A stretch of 64,000 nt of DNA from contig NZ_JAIFZO010000002.1 of assembly GCF_026341275.1 (NCBI RefSeq), forward strand, positions 4,494,118 through 4,558,117. Direction: 5' to 3'. This stretch comes from Streptomyces ortus. Lineage in GTDB: Bacteria; Actinomycetota; Actinomycetes; Streptomycetales; Streptomycetaceae. Made by a program: the position numbers and the translations under genes. Positions 25,653 through 34,528 of the stretch are shown piece after piece. The notes beneath the pieces are model-generated. The model was not told the DNA's origin. It searched no databases and saw only the letters and a list, made by a program, of their open reading frames with translations. How positions within the stretch are numbered: the first letter of the stretch is position 1; each line of letters starts with the position of its first letter.

Positions 25653-25688
25653 GAAGGGCCCTGCCGACACGAGTCGGCAGGGCCCTTC
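25653..25688. terminator. Bidirectional terminator between convergent genes
   Basis: A perfect 16-bp stem, GAAGGGCCCTGCCGAC (25653-25668) with its complement (25673-25688) and an ACGA loop, lies between the two stop codons. Confidence 0.88.
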
Positions 25689-25701
25689 ACTGTTCCGCGG
25701 G

Positions 25702-26061
25702 TCAGCCGGCGACGGCCGCCCCGGCGTTCGTGGCCGCGGGGGCCGCCGCGGCGGGCTGGGTCTCGCCGAGCATCGCCGAGGCGTTCTGGAGCGGGGTCAG
25801 GGCGGCGGGCGCGGCGGGCGCGGCGTCCTGGACGCCGCGGCAGGTGAAGCCGAGCCGGGTCATGGCGCGGGTGACCTCCGCGCCGCTGAAGTCGCGGCGG
25901 TCCTGGCGGGTGATGATCTCGCCCACCTGCTTGACCGGGTACTGGCGGCGGCCGATGAGCACGGACTCACCCGTGATGGCCTCGGGCTTGACGCCCTTCA
26001 TCGAGTCCAGCACCCCGTTCTTGGTGAGGTCGAACGGGAACCGGGCGATGACACAGCGCAT
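25702..26061 (-). CDS. SCO5918-family conserved protein downstream of the helicase
   Basis: A 119-residue protein. Residues 1-75 are conserved (CVIARFPFDLTKNGVLDSMK, then VGEIITRQDRRDFSGAEVTR) and the rest is an Ala/Pro/Thr-rich tail. I recall a Streptomyces family of this kind (SCO5918) encoded next to a cold-shock DEAD-box helicase, as here, where it begins 69 nt after the helicase stop. The function is unknown; the context suggests a role in RNA metabolism at low temperature. ATG 26061 is preceded by GAGG with good spacing. Confidence 0.75.
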   Translation of the reverse strand: MRCVIARFPFDLTKNGVLDSMKGVKPEAITGESVLIGRRQYPVKQVGEIITRQDRRDFSGAEVTRAMTRLGFTCRGVQDAAPAAPAALTPLQNASAMLGETQPAAAAPAATNAGAAVAG

Positions 26062-26129
26062 GATGCCTCACAGACACAAAGGGAGAAGGGGGGGCCGACC
26101 CGGACGGGGACGGGGGGTGCGCAGGAGTC

Positions 26130-27665
26130 TCAGGCAGCCGCGTCGACGGCGGACGAGCGCGGCGCCGGACGGCGGGCCGCGTCACCCGTGAAACGGCTGC
26201 GGCTGCCACGCCCGCGCCGGCCGCGGGACGCCGCGCCGGGTGCGGAGGAGGTGCTGCGCCGGGTCCGCTCGGAGGCGGGCGCGGTGATGGTCACCGGGAT
26301 GCCCGAGGGGGCCTGGGCGCCGGTGATGCGGCCCAGCTCGGCCTCGCCCGAACGGACCTGCGTGGTCGTCGGGTTGATGCCCGCGGCGACCATCAGCCGG
26401 CTCATGTCGCGGCGCTGGTTGGGGGTCACCAGCGTGACGACGCTGCCGGACTCGCCCGCGCGCGCCGTACGGCCGCCGCGGTGCAGGTAGTCCTTGTGGT
26501 CGGTGGGCGGGTCGACGTTCACGACGAGGTCGAGGTTGTCGACGTGGATCCCGCGCGCGGCGACGTTGGTCGCCACCAGCACCGTCACATGCCCGGACTT
26601 GAAGCGGGACAGGGTCCGGGTGCGCTGCGGCTGGGACTTGCCGCCGTGCAGGGCCGCGGCCCGTACCCCGCTGTTCAGCAGGTGGTCGGTCAGCCGGTCC
26701 ACCGCGTGCTTGGTGTCCAGGAACATGATCACGCGGCCTTCGCGGGCCGCGATCTCGGTGGTCGTGCGCTGCTTGTCCGCGCCGTGCACATGCAGGACGT
26801 GGTGCTCCATGGTGGTCACGGCGCCCGCGGACGGGTCGACGGAGTGGACCACGGGGTCGGTCAGGTAGCGGCGGACCAGCAGGTCGACGTTGCGGTCGAG
26901 CGTGGCCGAGAACAGCATCCGCTGGCCCTCGGGGCGCACCTGGTCGAGCAGCGCGGTGACCTGCGGCATGAAGCCCATGTCGGTCATCTGGTCGGCCTCG
27001 TCGAGGACCGTGATGGCGACCTGGTTCAGACGGCAGTCGCCGCGGTCGATGAGGTCCTTGAGGCGGCCCGGTGTGGCGACGACGACCTCGGCGCCGGCGC
27101 GCAGCGCACCGGCCTGCTTGCCGATCGACATGCCGCCGACGACGGTGGTCAGCCGCAGCCGCAGGGAGCGGGCGTACGGGGTGAGCGCGTCGGTGACCTG
27201 CTGGGCCAGCTCGCGGGTGGGGACGAGGACCAGGGCCAGCGGCTGCCTGGGCTCGGCGCGCAGGCCCGCCGTGCGGGCGAGCATCGCGAGGCCGAAGGCG
27301 AGGGTCTTGCCCGAGCCGGTGCGGCCACGGCCGAGTACGTCGCGGCCCGCGAGGGAGTTCGGCAGGGTCGCGCCCTGGATCGGGAAGGGCACGGTCACAC
27401 CCTCGTGGCCGAGCGCGTCCAGCAGCTGCGACGGCATGTCGAGGTCGGCGAACGCCTCGACGGCGGGCAGGGCCGGGGTGATCGTCTTCGGGAGGGCGAA
27501 CTCGCCCTGGGGAGCGCTCTGCCGGCGGCCGTGGCCGCCGCCGTAGCCGCCGCCGTCGGACCGGCGCGGGGAGCTGGAGCGGCTACCGCCGCCGCTGCGG
27601 CCGGCGCTCGGATTTCCGGCGCCGCGGGTACGGGAGTAGCGGTCGTTCGTGCGCGTGCGGTTCAC
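26130..27665 (-). CDS. DEAD-box RNA helicase (cold-shock/RhlE type)
   Basis: A 511-residue helicase with all expected motifs: Q-motif region (VPFPIQGATLP), Walker A GRTGSGKT (114-121), PTRELAQ (149-155), TPGR, DEAD (222-225), SAT near 253, and in the second RecA domain VATNVAARGIH and HRGGRTARAG. The N-terminal 55 residues are Arg/Gly/Ser-rich and the C-terminus is basic; such tails bind RNA and help unwind structured transcripts. It lies downstream of a cold-shock protein gene, separated by about 320 nt that includes a terminator and a long AT-richer leader, as for many cold-induced mRNAs. ATG at 27665. Confidence 0.95.
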   Translation of the reverse strand: MNRTRTNDRYSRTRGAGNPSAGRSGGGSRSSSPRRSDGGGYGGGHGRRQSAPQGEFALPKTITPALPAVEAFADLDMPSQLLDALGHEGVTVPFPIQGATLPNSLAGRDVLGRGRTGSGKTLAFGLAMLARTAGLRAEPRQPLALVLVPTRELAQQVTDALTPYARSLRLRLTTVVGGMSIGKQAGALRAGAEVVVATPGRLKDLIDRGDCRLNQVAITVLDEADQMTDMGFMPQVTALLDQVRPEGQRMLFSATLDRNVDLLVRRYLTDPVVHSVDPSAGAVTTMEHHVLHVHGADKQRTTTEIAAREGRVIMFLDTKHAVDRLTDHLLNSGVRAAALHGGKSQPQRTRTLSRFKSGHVTVLVATNVAARGIHVDNLDLVVNVDPPTDHKDYLHRGGRTARAGESGSVVTLVTPNQRRDMSRLMVAAGINPTTTQVRSGEAELGRITGAQAPSGIPVTITAPASERTRRSTSSAPGAASRGRRGRGSRSRFTGDAARRPAPRSSAVDAAA

Positions 27666-27935
27666 GTGGAACCTTCCTTGACATGGCGCGTATCAAGGAA
27701 TTCCCGCGAAGAATGAACAGCGCAGAGAATTGCAAGAACGAGCCGAAGTAATGGGAAGCCGAATCGATGGGTGAATCGAAGCGGCGGGGAATATTCGCGG
27801 GTGGTCCCGCCGGAGCGCGTTGCGCGTTTCCTGGGACGGGGCCGGTCGTTCCGTGCGGGTGGCTCCGAAGGATTTTCATTCGGAGCTCGGACGGAGAACC
27901 CGTCGAGCGGGTCGCGTATTCCCTGGAATGCAGCG
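27666..27935 (-). promoter_or_regulatory. Long AT-richer leader region of the DEAD-box helicase
   Basis: About 270 bases with much lower GC than the coding DNA around, for example around 27690-27780, and no gene on either strand. It lies between the cold-shock gene terminator and the helicase start. By analogy with cold-shock leaders it may fold differently with temperature or be the target of the helicase itself (autoregulation); inference only. Confidence 0.45.
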
Positions 27936-27971
27936 AGCTGGGGCCCGCACCCCAAGGTGCGGGCCCCAGCT
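27936..27971 (-). terminator. Terminator of the cold-shock protein gene
   Basis: A perfect 16-bp stem AGCTGGGGCCCGCACC (27936-27951) with complement 27956-27971 and CCAA loop, 18 bases past the stop codon. Confidence 0.88.
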
Positions 27972-27989
27972 GCGAAGTGCGTGCCGACG

Positions 27990-28193
27990 TCAGGCGGGAA
28001 CGATGTTCTCGGCCGTCGGGCCCTTCTGGCCCTGCGCGATGTCGAACGTGACCTTCTGGCCCTCGTTCAGCTCGCGGAAGCCCTGGGCGGCGATGTTCGA
28101 GTAGTGGGCGAAGACGTCGGCGCCGCCGCCGTCCTGCTCGATGAAGCCGAAGCCCTTTTCTGCGTTGAACCACTTCACGGTACCGGAAGCCAT
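27990..28193 (-). CDS. Cold-shock protein (CspA family)
   Basis: A 67-residue single-domain nucleic-acid chaperone. It shows RNP1 (KGFGFIEQ), RNP2 (DVFAHYS) and the family start MASGTVKWFNAEKG. CspA-type proteins bind single-stranded RNA and keep it unstructured in the cytoplasm. ATG 28193 has GAAGGAG upstream. A roughly 180-nt leader with lower GC precedes it, consistent with temperature-dependent control. The helicase and SCO5918-family genes follow on the same strand after a terminator, so they form a functional group rather than one simple operon. Confidence 0.96.
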   Translation of the reverse strand: MASGTVKWFNAEKGFGFIEQDGGGADVFAHYSNIAAQGFRELNEGQKVTFDIAQGQKGPTAENIVPA

Positions 28194-28521
28194 GTTTTTC
28201 TCCTTCGGGGCGGTGCGTGCGGAGCGCACCATGTGTGCACTCCGTGTCGCCGTGATGATCACCCCACCGGAAAGCCAACCGGAGCCATAAAGGATCCCCA
28301 CCCGTAACGAACTGGCGGGGATGCCTGTCAAGATTTTCGGGAACCACAACATGCAACTGAGATCAAGACTAGCACGCTGCGATCGGCGACGCGTGATGAA
28401 TGATTTCGCTCAGCCTGTCGAGTAAGTAATATTCATCGCGCGTCGGAGTCAATTCTCATGTGGCGGGCACAGGTATTTATCCGCCCGGGGGACATGGTTT
28501 CTGCGGGGGCCAGGGCGGCGG
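28194..28521 (-). promoter_or_regulatory. Leader/promoter region of the cold-shock gene
   Basis: About 330 bases between the cold-shock start and the stop of the lipase gene. GC is lower, especially near 28370-28445, where TAAGTAATATTCAT-like AT-rich sequence stands out. No gene was seen. It probably holds the cold-shock promoter and leader RNA. Confidence 0.5.
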
Positions 28522-29847
28522 TCAGGGCTGGACCGGGAGGGTCCAGCAGTTGGAGGTGGTGGGCTCGCCCGCCAGGCGGTCCGTCAGCCAGTCGATGGCG
28601 TTTCCCTGGTCGGTCAGCAGCGGGGCGAAGTGGTTGAGCAGCGCGCTGCCCACGCCCGGCAGGACCACCGGCTTGTACGTGACGTCGGCCCCCTTGCGGC
28701 ACCAGTCGACGGCGAGGTCCCGGGACTGGCCGTGGGGGACGAGGTTGTCGCTGACGCCCGTCGCGAGCCGGACCGGGCCCGACGGCTTCAGCCTGCCGAT
28801 GCGCTGGCCGTCCAGGAACGTCCTGAGTTCGGGCGTGGCGGCGATGATCTCGCTGAGGGAGCGGCCGTCGGTCGTCCACCGGGTGCTCCTGGTGTAGCCG
28901 TAGCCGAAGAGGGCGTCGCCGACGCACATGGTGGACAGATCGGCGAGGGCCGCCTTCCCGGCCGTGTTGAGGTGCGCCTCCGCGATCGGCTTCAGCTCCG
29001 GGTCGGACTGGAGGAAGCCGTTCAGGGACCAGCCCAGCGCACCGGCCAGCTCACTGCCGTCGATGGCCTCGGTGACCGCGGCCAGGTCGGCGGGCGGTGC
29101 GCCCGCGTAGGTTCCGGCGAGGGTGACGTCGGGGGCGTACGAGGCCTGGAGCTCGGCGGCTGCGGCGGTCGCCCCGCCGCCCTGGCTGTAGCCGAACAGC
29201 CCGACCGGGGAGTCCGCGGTGACGGAGGCGCCGCCGAGCGAACGGGCTGCGCGGACGGCGTCGAGGACCGCGTGCGCCTCGTCGACCCGGTCGACGTAGG
29301 TGTGCAGCCGGTCGGTCGCGCCCAGGCCGGCGTAGTCGGTGACGACCACGGCGGCGCCCTTGGCGAGGAGCCGGTAGATCGACAGGTCCTCGTAGCCGAC
29401 GGAGACCGTCTCGCCGTTGAACGACAGCGGGTGTTCCAGGCCCATGGACGCGGCGCACTGGTCGCCCTGGCCCAGGGTGCCGGGTGCCAGCGCGACCAGG
29501 GGCCGCGGTCCGCCGCCCTTCCAGCGGGCGGTCGGTTCGAGGTACGCCCCGGTGACGGCGACCGGCTCGCCGTTCGAGTCGGTGGACTTGTACATCAGCC
29601 GGGTCGCGGTGCCCGGCAGCGGTCCGTGGAGGCTGGGCAGGCTCAGGGCCAGCGGGAGCGGTTCGCTGCGGACGAGCGTGCCGTTCGCGGCGGGCAGGGT
29701 GCTCGGCGGGTGGTAGAAGGCGGGGATCGTGACGCCCCGGGACACGACCTCGTCCGCCGCCGTGGCGGCGGTGGCCGTGAGCGCCTGGGTGGTGAGGCAG
29801 GCGACGGCGGTGACTGCCGCGGCCAGCAGTTTTCGGCGTGCGGGCAT
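28522..29847 (-). CDS. Secreted lipase (secretory lipase family)
   Basis: A 441-residue exported alpha/beta hydrolase. The signal peptide (MPARRKLLAAAVTAVACLTT..., cleavage about residue 31 after ATAA) leads to a mature enzyme beginning near DEVVSRGVTIPAFYHPP. The nucleophile elbow is GYSQG with Ser221; Asp and His of the triad are expected in SGVSDNLVPHGQ and the C-terminal NHFAPL region. Paired Cys residues (for example C131 and the C-terminal Cys) fit an extracellular disulphide protein. The family hydrolyses acylglycerols or esters. It is divergent from the MMPL exporter across 283 nt with two TetR-like operators, so the two are probably co-regulated. Confidence 0.9.
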   Translation of the reverse strand: MPARRKLLAAAVTAVACLTTQALTATAATAADEVVSRGVTIPAFYHPPSTLPAANGTLVRSEPLPLALSLPSLHGPLPGTATRLMYKSTDSNGEPVAVTGAYLEPTARWKGGGPRPLVALAPGTLGQGDQCAASMGLEHPLSFNGETVSVGYEDLSIYRLLAKGAAVVVTDYAGLGATDRLHTYVDRVDEAHAVLDAVRAARSLGGASVTADSPVGLFGYSQGGGATAAAAELQASYAPDVTLAGTYAGAPPADLAAVTEAIDGSELAGALGWSLNGFLQSDPELKPIAEAHLNTAGKAALADLSTMCVGDALFGYGYTRSTRWTTDGRSLSEIIAATPELRTFLDGQRIGRLKPSGPVRLATGVSDNLVPHGQSRDLAVDWCRKGADVTYKPVVLPGVGSALLNHFAPLLTDQGNAIDWLTDRLAGEPTTSNCWTLPVQP

Positions 29848-29891
29848 GGCGAACCTCCTGTGGAGCGGCCTACAGGTGAAAGTCCGCCTGG

Positions 29892-29911
29892 AACTTACCT
29901 GTCAGTAAGTT
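29892..29911. promoter_or_regulatory. TetR-like operator 1 between lipase and MMPL genes
   Basis: AACTTAC-N6-GTAAGTT, a perfect 7-bp dyad with 6-bp spacer, the form typical of TetR-family operators. It lies 45 nt upstream of the lipase start. Confidence 0.65.
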
Positions 29912-29930
29912 ACTCGCGGTAGCAGCCGGA

Positions 29931-29950
29931 AGGTTACGGTTCGGTAACTT
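29931..29950. promoter_or_regulatory. TetR-like operator 2 between lipase and MMPL genes
   Basis: AGGTTAC-N6-GTAACTT has the same half-site layout and spacer as operator 1 (GTTAC/GTAAC core). Its centre is 39 bp away, nearly four helical turns. Confidence 0.6.
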
Positions 29951-30130
29951 GGCGGGGCCAGACCAGAGGCTGACACGGCGTCCTGCCCCGTCGTCCCGGA
30001 GACGGAGCCCGCGCCCTGTTCCTACTGCGAACCGAGTAGCGAAATGTGTCGGCAGACGCACGACGACAGGACAGGCCTCCACCGGACAGCCTTGAGGGAC
30101 ATTCGGCACCAGATGTGGAGACCTTCTGCC

Positions 30131-32341
30131 GTGGCTACTTTCCTGTACCGATTGGGCCGTCTGGCCTTCCGGCGTCGCTGGTACGTCGCCCTGGTCTGGG
30201 CGGCCGTCCTGGCCGCGGTCGGACTGGGCGCGATGAAGGCCCCGGCGGCGGCCGAAGAGGGTTTCTCCATGCCGGGCATCGAGTCCCAGAAGGCGTTCGA
30301 CCTGATGGAGGAGCGCTTCCCCGGGACCTCCGCCGACGGTGCGGCCGCGCGGGTCGTCTTCGTCGCGCCGGACGGCGGGAAGGTCACCGCGGCCGAGAGC
30401 AAGAAGGCCGTCGAGAAGACCGTCAAGGGGCTGGGCGACGGCTCGCAGGTCGCGAGCGCCGTCGACCCCTTCCAGGCGAAGGCCGTCAGCAAGGACGGCA
30501 CGACGGCGTACGCGACCGTCACCTACAAGGTCGGGCCCGAGGAGCTGACGGACGCCAGCAGGTCCCAGCTCGTGGAGGCGCTCGACGGGGCCCGGGACTC
30601 CGGGCTGACCGTCGAGGCCGGCGGGACCGCGATGGAGGAGAACGGCGGTCCGGGCGGAGCGGCCGAGCTGATCGGCGTCGCGATCGCCGCGGTCGTCCTG
30701 CTGGTCACCTTCGGCTCCCTCGCCGCGGCCGGGCTGCCGCTGCTGACCGCCGTCATCGGCGTCGGCGTGAGCATGGCCACGATCCTGACGCTGGCCAGCA
30801 CCCTCGGCCTGTCCACGACCACCGGCACCCTGGCGATGATGCTGGGCCTCGCGGTCGGCATCGACTACGCCCTCTTCGTGGTCTCCCGCTACCGGGAGGA
30901 GCGCGCCAAGGGCCGTACACCCGAGGAGGCCACCGCGCTCGCGACCGGTACGGCCGGTTCCGCGGTCGTCTTCGCCGGACTCACCGTCGTCATCGCCCTG
31001 GCCGGACTCGCCGTCGTCGGCATCCCGATGCTCACCAAGATGGGTCTGGCCGCGGCCGGCGCGGTCGTCGTGGGCGTCCTGATCGCGCTGACCTTCGTAC
31101 CGGCACTCCTCGGCTTCTGGCCGAACGCCGTGCTCACCCGGAAGGCCCGCAGGAGCGGCCGGGTCGAGAAGGAGGCCGCGGACAACGGCGGCACCCGCTG
31201 GGCGCGCTTCGTCCTGCGCAGGCCCGTGCCCGTACTGCTCCTCGGCGTGGTCGGTCTCGGGGCCCTCGCGGTGCCGATGGCCGATCTGCAGCTGGGCATG
31301 CCCGGCGACGAGGCGAAGTCGACCTCCACCACCGAGCGCCGCGCCTACGACGCGCTGGCCGAGGGCTTCGGTCCTGGCTTCAACGGTCCGCTGACCGTCG
31401 TCGTGGACGCCAAGGGCGACTCCGACGCGAAGGGCGCCGTCGAGACGATCTCCAAGGAGATAGGCGCCACCGAGGGGGTCGTGTCCGTCTCCCCGGCACG
31501 CTTCAACGAGGGCGGCGACACCGCCGTCTTCTCGGTCGTGCCCTCCACCGCGCCGACCGACCAGAAGACGACCGACCTGGTGAACACCATCCGCGGCGAG
31601 CGGACCGGGGTCGAGGCCGAGACCGGCGCGACCTTCGAGGTCACCGGCACCACCGCGCTGAACATCGACATCTCCGACAAGGTCTCGGGCGCCCTGGTCC
31701 CGTACCTGATCGTCGTCGTCGGGCTCGCGATCATCCTGCTGATGGTGGTCTTCCGGTCCCTGCTCGTCCCGCTCAAGGCGGCCCTCGGCTTCCTCCTGTC
31801 GGTGCTGGCCTCCCTCGGCGTGGTCGTCCTGGTCTTCCAGCAGGGCCACGGCGCCGACCTGATGGGCGTGGAGCAGACCGGCCCGATCATGAGCCTGATG
31901 CCGATCTTCCTGGTGGGCATCGTCTTCGGCCTGGCCATGGACTACGAGGTCTTCCTGGTCTCCCGGATGCGCGAGGCGTACGTCCACGGGGAGTCGCCCG
32001 CCGAGGCGGTGACCAGCGGGTTCCGGCACAGCGCCCGGGTCGTCGTGGCCGCCGCCCTGATCATGATCGCGGTGTTCGCCGGCTTCATCGGCGAGAGCGA
32101 GTCCATGATCAAGATGATCGGCTTCGGGCTGGCCACCGCCGTGCTCTTCGACGCCTTCGTCGTCCGCATGGCCATCGTGCCCGCCGTCCTGGCCCTGCTC
32201 GGCCACAAGGCCTGGTGGCTGCCGGGCTGGCTCGACCGGCTGCTGCCCCGCGTCGACGTGGAGGGCGAGGCGCTCAGCCGCCGCTCCGAGGAGGACCCGG
32301 CGCCCTCCGAGCCGGCCGACCTGGAAGTGGCCCGCACCTGA
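30131..32341 (+). CDS. MMPL family RND-type transporter
   Basis: A 736-residue integral membrane protein with the MMPL plan: one helix (FRRRWYVALVWAAVLAAVGL), a soluble domain, five helices, then a repeat of this pattern, about 12 helices in all. The proton-relay region contains GLAVGIDYALFVVSRYREE in the first half and GLAMDYEVFLVSRMREAY in the second half, both strongly conserved in the family. MMPL proteins move lipids, siderophores or hydrophobic compounds out across the cell membrane. The GTG at 30131 is preferred because membrane sequence starts there and GGAGA lies upstream. Divergence from a secreted lipase suggests a lipid- or ester-related job. Confidence 0.92.
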   Translation: MATFLYRLGRLAFRRRWYVALVWAAVLAAVGLGAMKAPAAAEEGFSMPGIESQKAFDLMEERFPGTSADGAAARVVFVAPDGGKVTAAESKKAVEKTVKGLGDGSQVASAVDPFQAKAVSKDGTTAYATVTYKVGPEELTDASRSQLVEALDGARDSGLTVEAGGTAMEENGGPGGAAELIGVAIAAVVLLVTFGSLAAAGLPLLTAVIGVGVSMATILTLASTLGLSTTTGTLAMMLGLAVGIDYALFVVSRYREERAKGRTPEEATALATGTAGSAVVFAGLTVVIALAGLAVVGIPMLTKMGLAAAGAVVVGVLIALTFVPALLGFWPNAVLTRKARRSGRVEKEAADNGGTRWARFVLRRPVPVLLLGVVGLGALAVPMADLQLGMPGDEAKSTSTTERRAYDALAEGFGPGFNGPLTVVVDAKGDSDAKGAVETISKEIGATEGVVSVSPARFNEGGDTAVFSVVPSTAPTDQKTTDLVNTIRGERTGVEAETGATFEVTGTTALNIDISDKVSGALVPYLIVVVGLAIILLMVVFRSLLVPLKAALGFLLSVLASLGVVVLVFQQGHGADLMGVEQTGPIMSLMPIFLVGIVFGLAMDYEVFLVSRMREAYVHGESPAEAVTSGFRHSARVVVAAALIMIAVFAGFIGESESMIKMIGFGLATAVLFDAFVVRMAIVPAVLALLGHKAWWLPGWLDRLLPRVDVEGEALSRRSEEDPAPSEPADLEVART

Positions 32342-32468
32342 GACCCGCCCGAGACGACCGCCTCCCCCCGCGGTAGGGGCCGCCCGTGATCGACGACACG
32401 GGCGGCCCCGTCGGCCGTTCACCCCCGGAAGCGTCCAGGATGGACGCAGCCCACCCCCGGAGAGCCCG

Positions 32469-33833
32469 ATGTCCAGCAGCCTGGAGCGTTACACGGACCG
32501 CTTCGAGCAGTACGCGGACCGCCATCCCCGCGTGATCGACGTGGCCCTGGCCGCGGGGCTGATGGGTTCCGCGACCCTCGGCAGCTCGATCACGCTGCCC
32601 GGCGTCGTCCCACCCGACCACGACAGCGCCGGGACCGTGCTCATGGGCGTGTCCTGCCTGGCCCTGCTGCGGTACCGCAAGTACCCGCGCATCACCGTCG
32701 TCGTGATCACGGTCTGCACGGTGATCGCGGTCGACCTCGGATACCTGGTCACCCCCCTGCTGCTCGCCCCGGTGATGGCGGCGCTCTACTGGCTGGCCGT
32801 CTTCTGCGACCGCAAGACCACCCGCATCTACGGGGGCACGGTCATGGTGGCGCTGACCGCCGGCTCGGTGATGTCCAGCTCCCTGGGCTCGCACTCCCTG
32901 CTGCTCAGGACGATCGGGCCGATCTTCTGGCTCATGCTGCCGATCGCCGTGGGCAACATGACCCGGCTGCGGCGGGCCTATCTCGCGGCCGTGCAGGCCC
33001 GCGCCGAACACGCCGAGCGCACCCGGGAGGAGGAGGCGCGGCTGCGCGTCACCGAGGAGCGCATGCGCATCGCCCGGGAACTGCACGACGTCGTCGCCCA
33101 CCATCTGGCCCTGGCCAACGCGCAGGCCGGTACCGCCGCCCATCTCGCGCGCAGCAACCCCGAGCAGTCACGGAAGATCCTCACCGATCTGACCGGGACC
33201 ACGTCCTCGGCGCTGCGCGAGCTGAAGGCCACGCTGGGGCTGCTGCGCCAGAACGACGACCCGGCCTCCCCGTCGCTCGAACCGGCCCCCGGCCTCCACT
33301 GCCTGCCGGATCTGGTGGCGGCGTGCGCGTCCGCGGGGGTCGCCGTCTCGGTGACCACGGAGGGCGTGCCCCGGCCGCTCCCTCCGGGGGTGGACCTCAC
33401 GGCGTTCCGGATCGTGCAGGAGGCGCTGACCAATGTGACCAAGCACGCCGCCGCGGAGCGCGCGCACGTGCGGCTCGGGTACGCCGACTCCCGGCTGCTG
33501 ATCACGGTCACCAACGACGGCCCGGCGGCCGTCGCGGTCGGCGCGAACGCCTCCACCGCGGCGCCGGGCCGGGGCTTCGGGGTCATGGGCATGCACGAAC
33601 GCGCCCGGTCCATCGGCGGGGAGCTGCGGGCGGGGCCCCGCGCGGGAGGCGGTTTCGAGGTCACCACGGCACTCCCGCTGCAACCGCTGATGACGGCGGC
33701 GGAGGGGGCGGCCGGTGACACCGGGGCGGCAGGGATGGCCGAAGTGGCCGGAGTGGCCGCAGTGGCAGGAGAGGCAGGAGTGGCCGTGGAAGCCTCCGAC
33801 ACCTCTACCTCCGTGGAAGGACACAAGCCATGA
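32469..33833 (+). CDS. NarL-type sensor histidine kinase
   Basis: A 454-residue membrane kinase. Four to five hydrophobic helices (about residues 20-170) form the sensor. The HisKA_3 phospho-acceptor is ARELHDVVAHHLALANAQAG with His206. The HATPase domain follows (EALTNVTKHAAAERAHVRLG N-box, GRGFGVMGMHERA G-box). The last 40 residues are a Met/Ala/Gly/Val low-complexity tail encoded by repeated GCAGGA/GTGGCC units. The signal is unknown. The response regulator starts inside its stop codon (ATGA). It begins 127 nt after the MMPL gene and may be co-transcribed with it. Confidence 0.92.
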   Translation: MSSSLERYTDRFEQYADRHPRVIDVALAAGLMGSATLGSSITLPGVVPPDHDSAGTVLMGVSCLALLRYRKYPRITVVVITVCTVIAVDLGYLVTPLLLAPVMAALYWLAVFCDRKTTRIYGGTVMVALTAGSVMSSSLGSHSLLLRTIGPIFWLMLPIAVGNMTRLRRAYLAAVQARAEHAERTREEEARLRVTEERMRIARELHDVVAHHLALANAQAGTAAHLARSNPEQSRKILTDLTGTTSSALRELKATLGLLRQNDDPASPSLEPAPGLHCLPDLVAACASAGVAVSVTTEGVPRPLPPGVDLTAFRIVQEALTNVTKHAAAERAHVRLGYADSRLLITVTNDGPAAVAVGANASTAAPGRGFGVMGMHERARSIGGELRAGPRAGGGFEVTTALPLQPLMTAAEGAAGDTGAAGMAEVAGVAAVAGEAGVAVEASDTSTSVEGHKP

Positions 33834-34510
33834 GCATCAAGGTGCTGCTCGCCGACGACCAGGCCCTGCTGCGGGCCACGTTCCGGATCCTGATCGACTC
33901 CTGTGACGACATGGAGGTGGTCGGCGAGGCCTCCGACGGCGCGGAGGCGGTGGACCTGACCCGCGCCCACCGCCCCGACATCGTTCTCATGGACATCCGT
34001 ATGCCGGGCGCGGACGGCCTCACGGCCACGTCCGAGATCTGCGCGGACCCGAAACTGTCCGCCACCCGCGTCCTCATCCTCACCACGTTCGAGACGGAGG
34101 ACTACGTCGCCCAGGCGCTGCGCGCGGGTGCCAGCGGGTTCCTCGGCAAGGACGTCACGGCCGACACCCTGCTGGACGGGCTGAGAACCGTGGCGTCCGG
34201 CGAGGCCCTGCTCTCGCCCGGCGCCACCCGCACGCTCATCACCCGCTTCCTCACGTCCCCCGCGCCCGGGGGTCACCTGGCGCCCCCGGAACGCCTGGCC
34301 GAACTCACGGTCCGCGAACGCGAGGTGATGGCCCTCGCGGCGGAGGGCAAGTCCAACACCGAGATCGCCGAGGACCTCACGGTCAGCCCGCTGACCGTAC
34401 GTACCCACGTCCACCGGGCCATGACGAAGCTGGGTGCCAGGGACCGGGCCCAACTGGTGGTCATCGCCTATCAGACGGGCCTGGTGCAGGCCGGGCCGAC
34501 CGCGCTGTGA
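33830..34510 (+). CDS. NarL/LuxR-family response regulator
   Basis: A 226-residue regulator. The receiver domain (1-120) has acidic residues DDQ, phospho-acceptor Asp55 in VLMDIRMPG, Thr/Ser near TTF and Lys in GKDV. The C-terminal LuxR HTH (about 155-215) reads ELTVREREVMALAAEGKSNT and then VSPLTVRTHVHRAM. It is paired with the preceding kinase with a 4-nt overlap. Targets are unknown. Confidence 0.94.
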   Translation: MSIKVLLADDQALLRATFRILIDSCDDMEVVGEASDGAEAVDLTRAHRPDIVLMDIRMPGADGLTATSEICADPKLSATRVLILTTFETEDYVAQALRAGASGFLGKDVTADTLLDGLRTVASGEALLSPGATRTLITRFLTSPAPGGHLAPPERLAELTVREREVMALAAEGKSNTEIAEDLTVSPLTVRTHVHRAMTKLGARDRAQLVVIAYQTGLVQAGPTAL

Positions 34511-34528
34511 CAGCCGCCGGGTCGGCGC

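Noticed and set aside
29870..32422. 850-codon minus-strand open frame opposite the MMPL gene
   Set aside because: Its translation is Gly/His/Asp/Arg low complexity that mirrors the high-GC codons of the MMPL gene, which has clear family motifs. It is a shadow frame.
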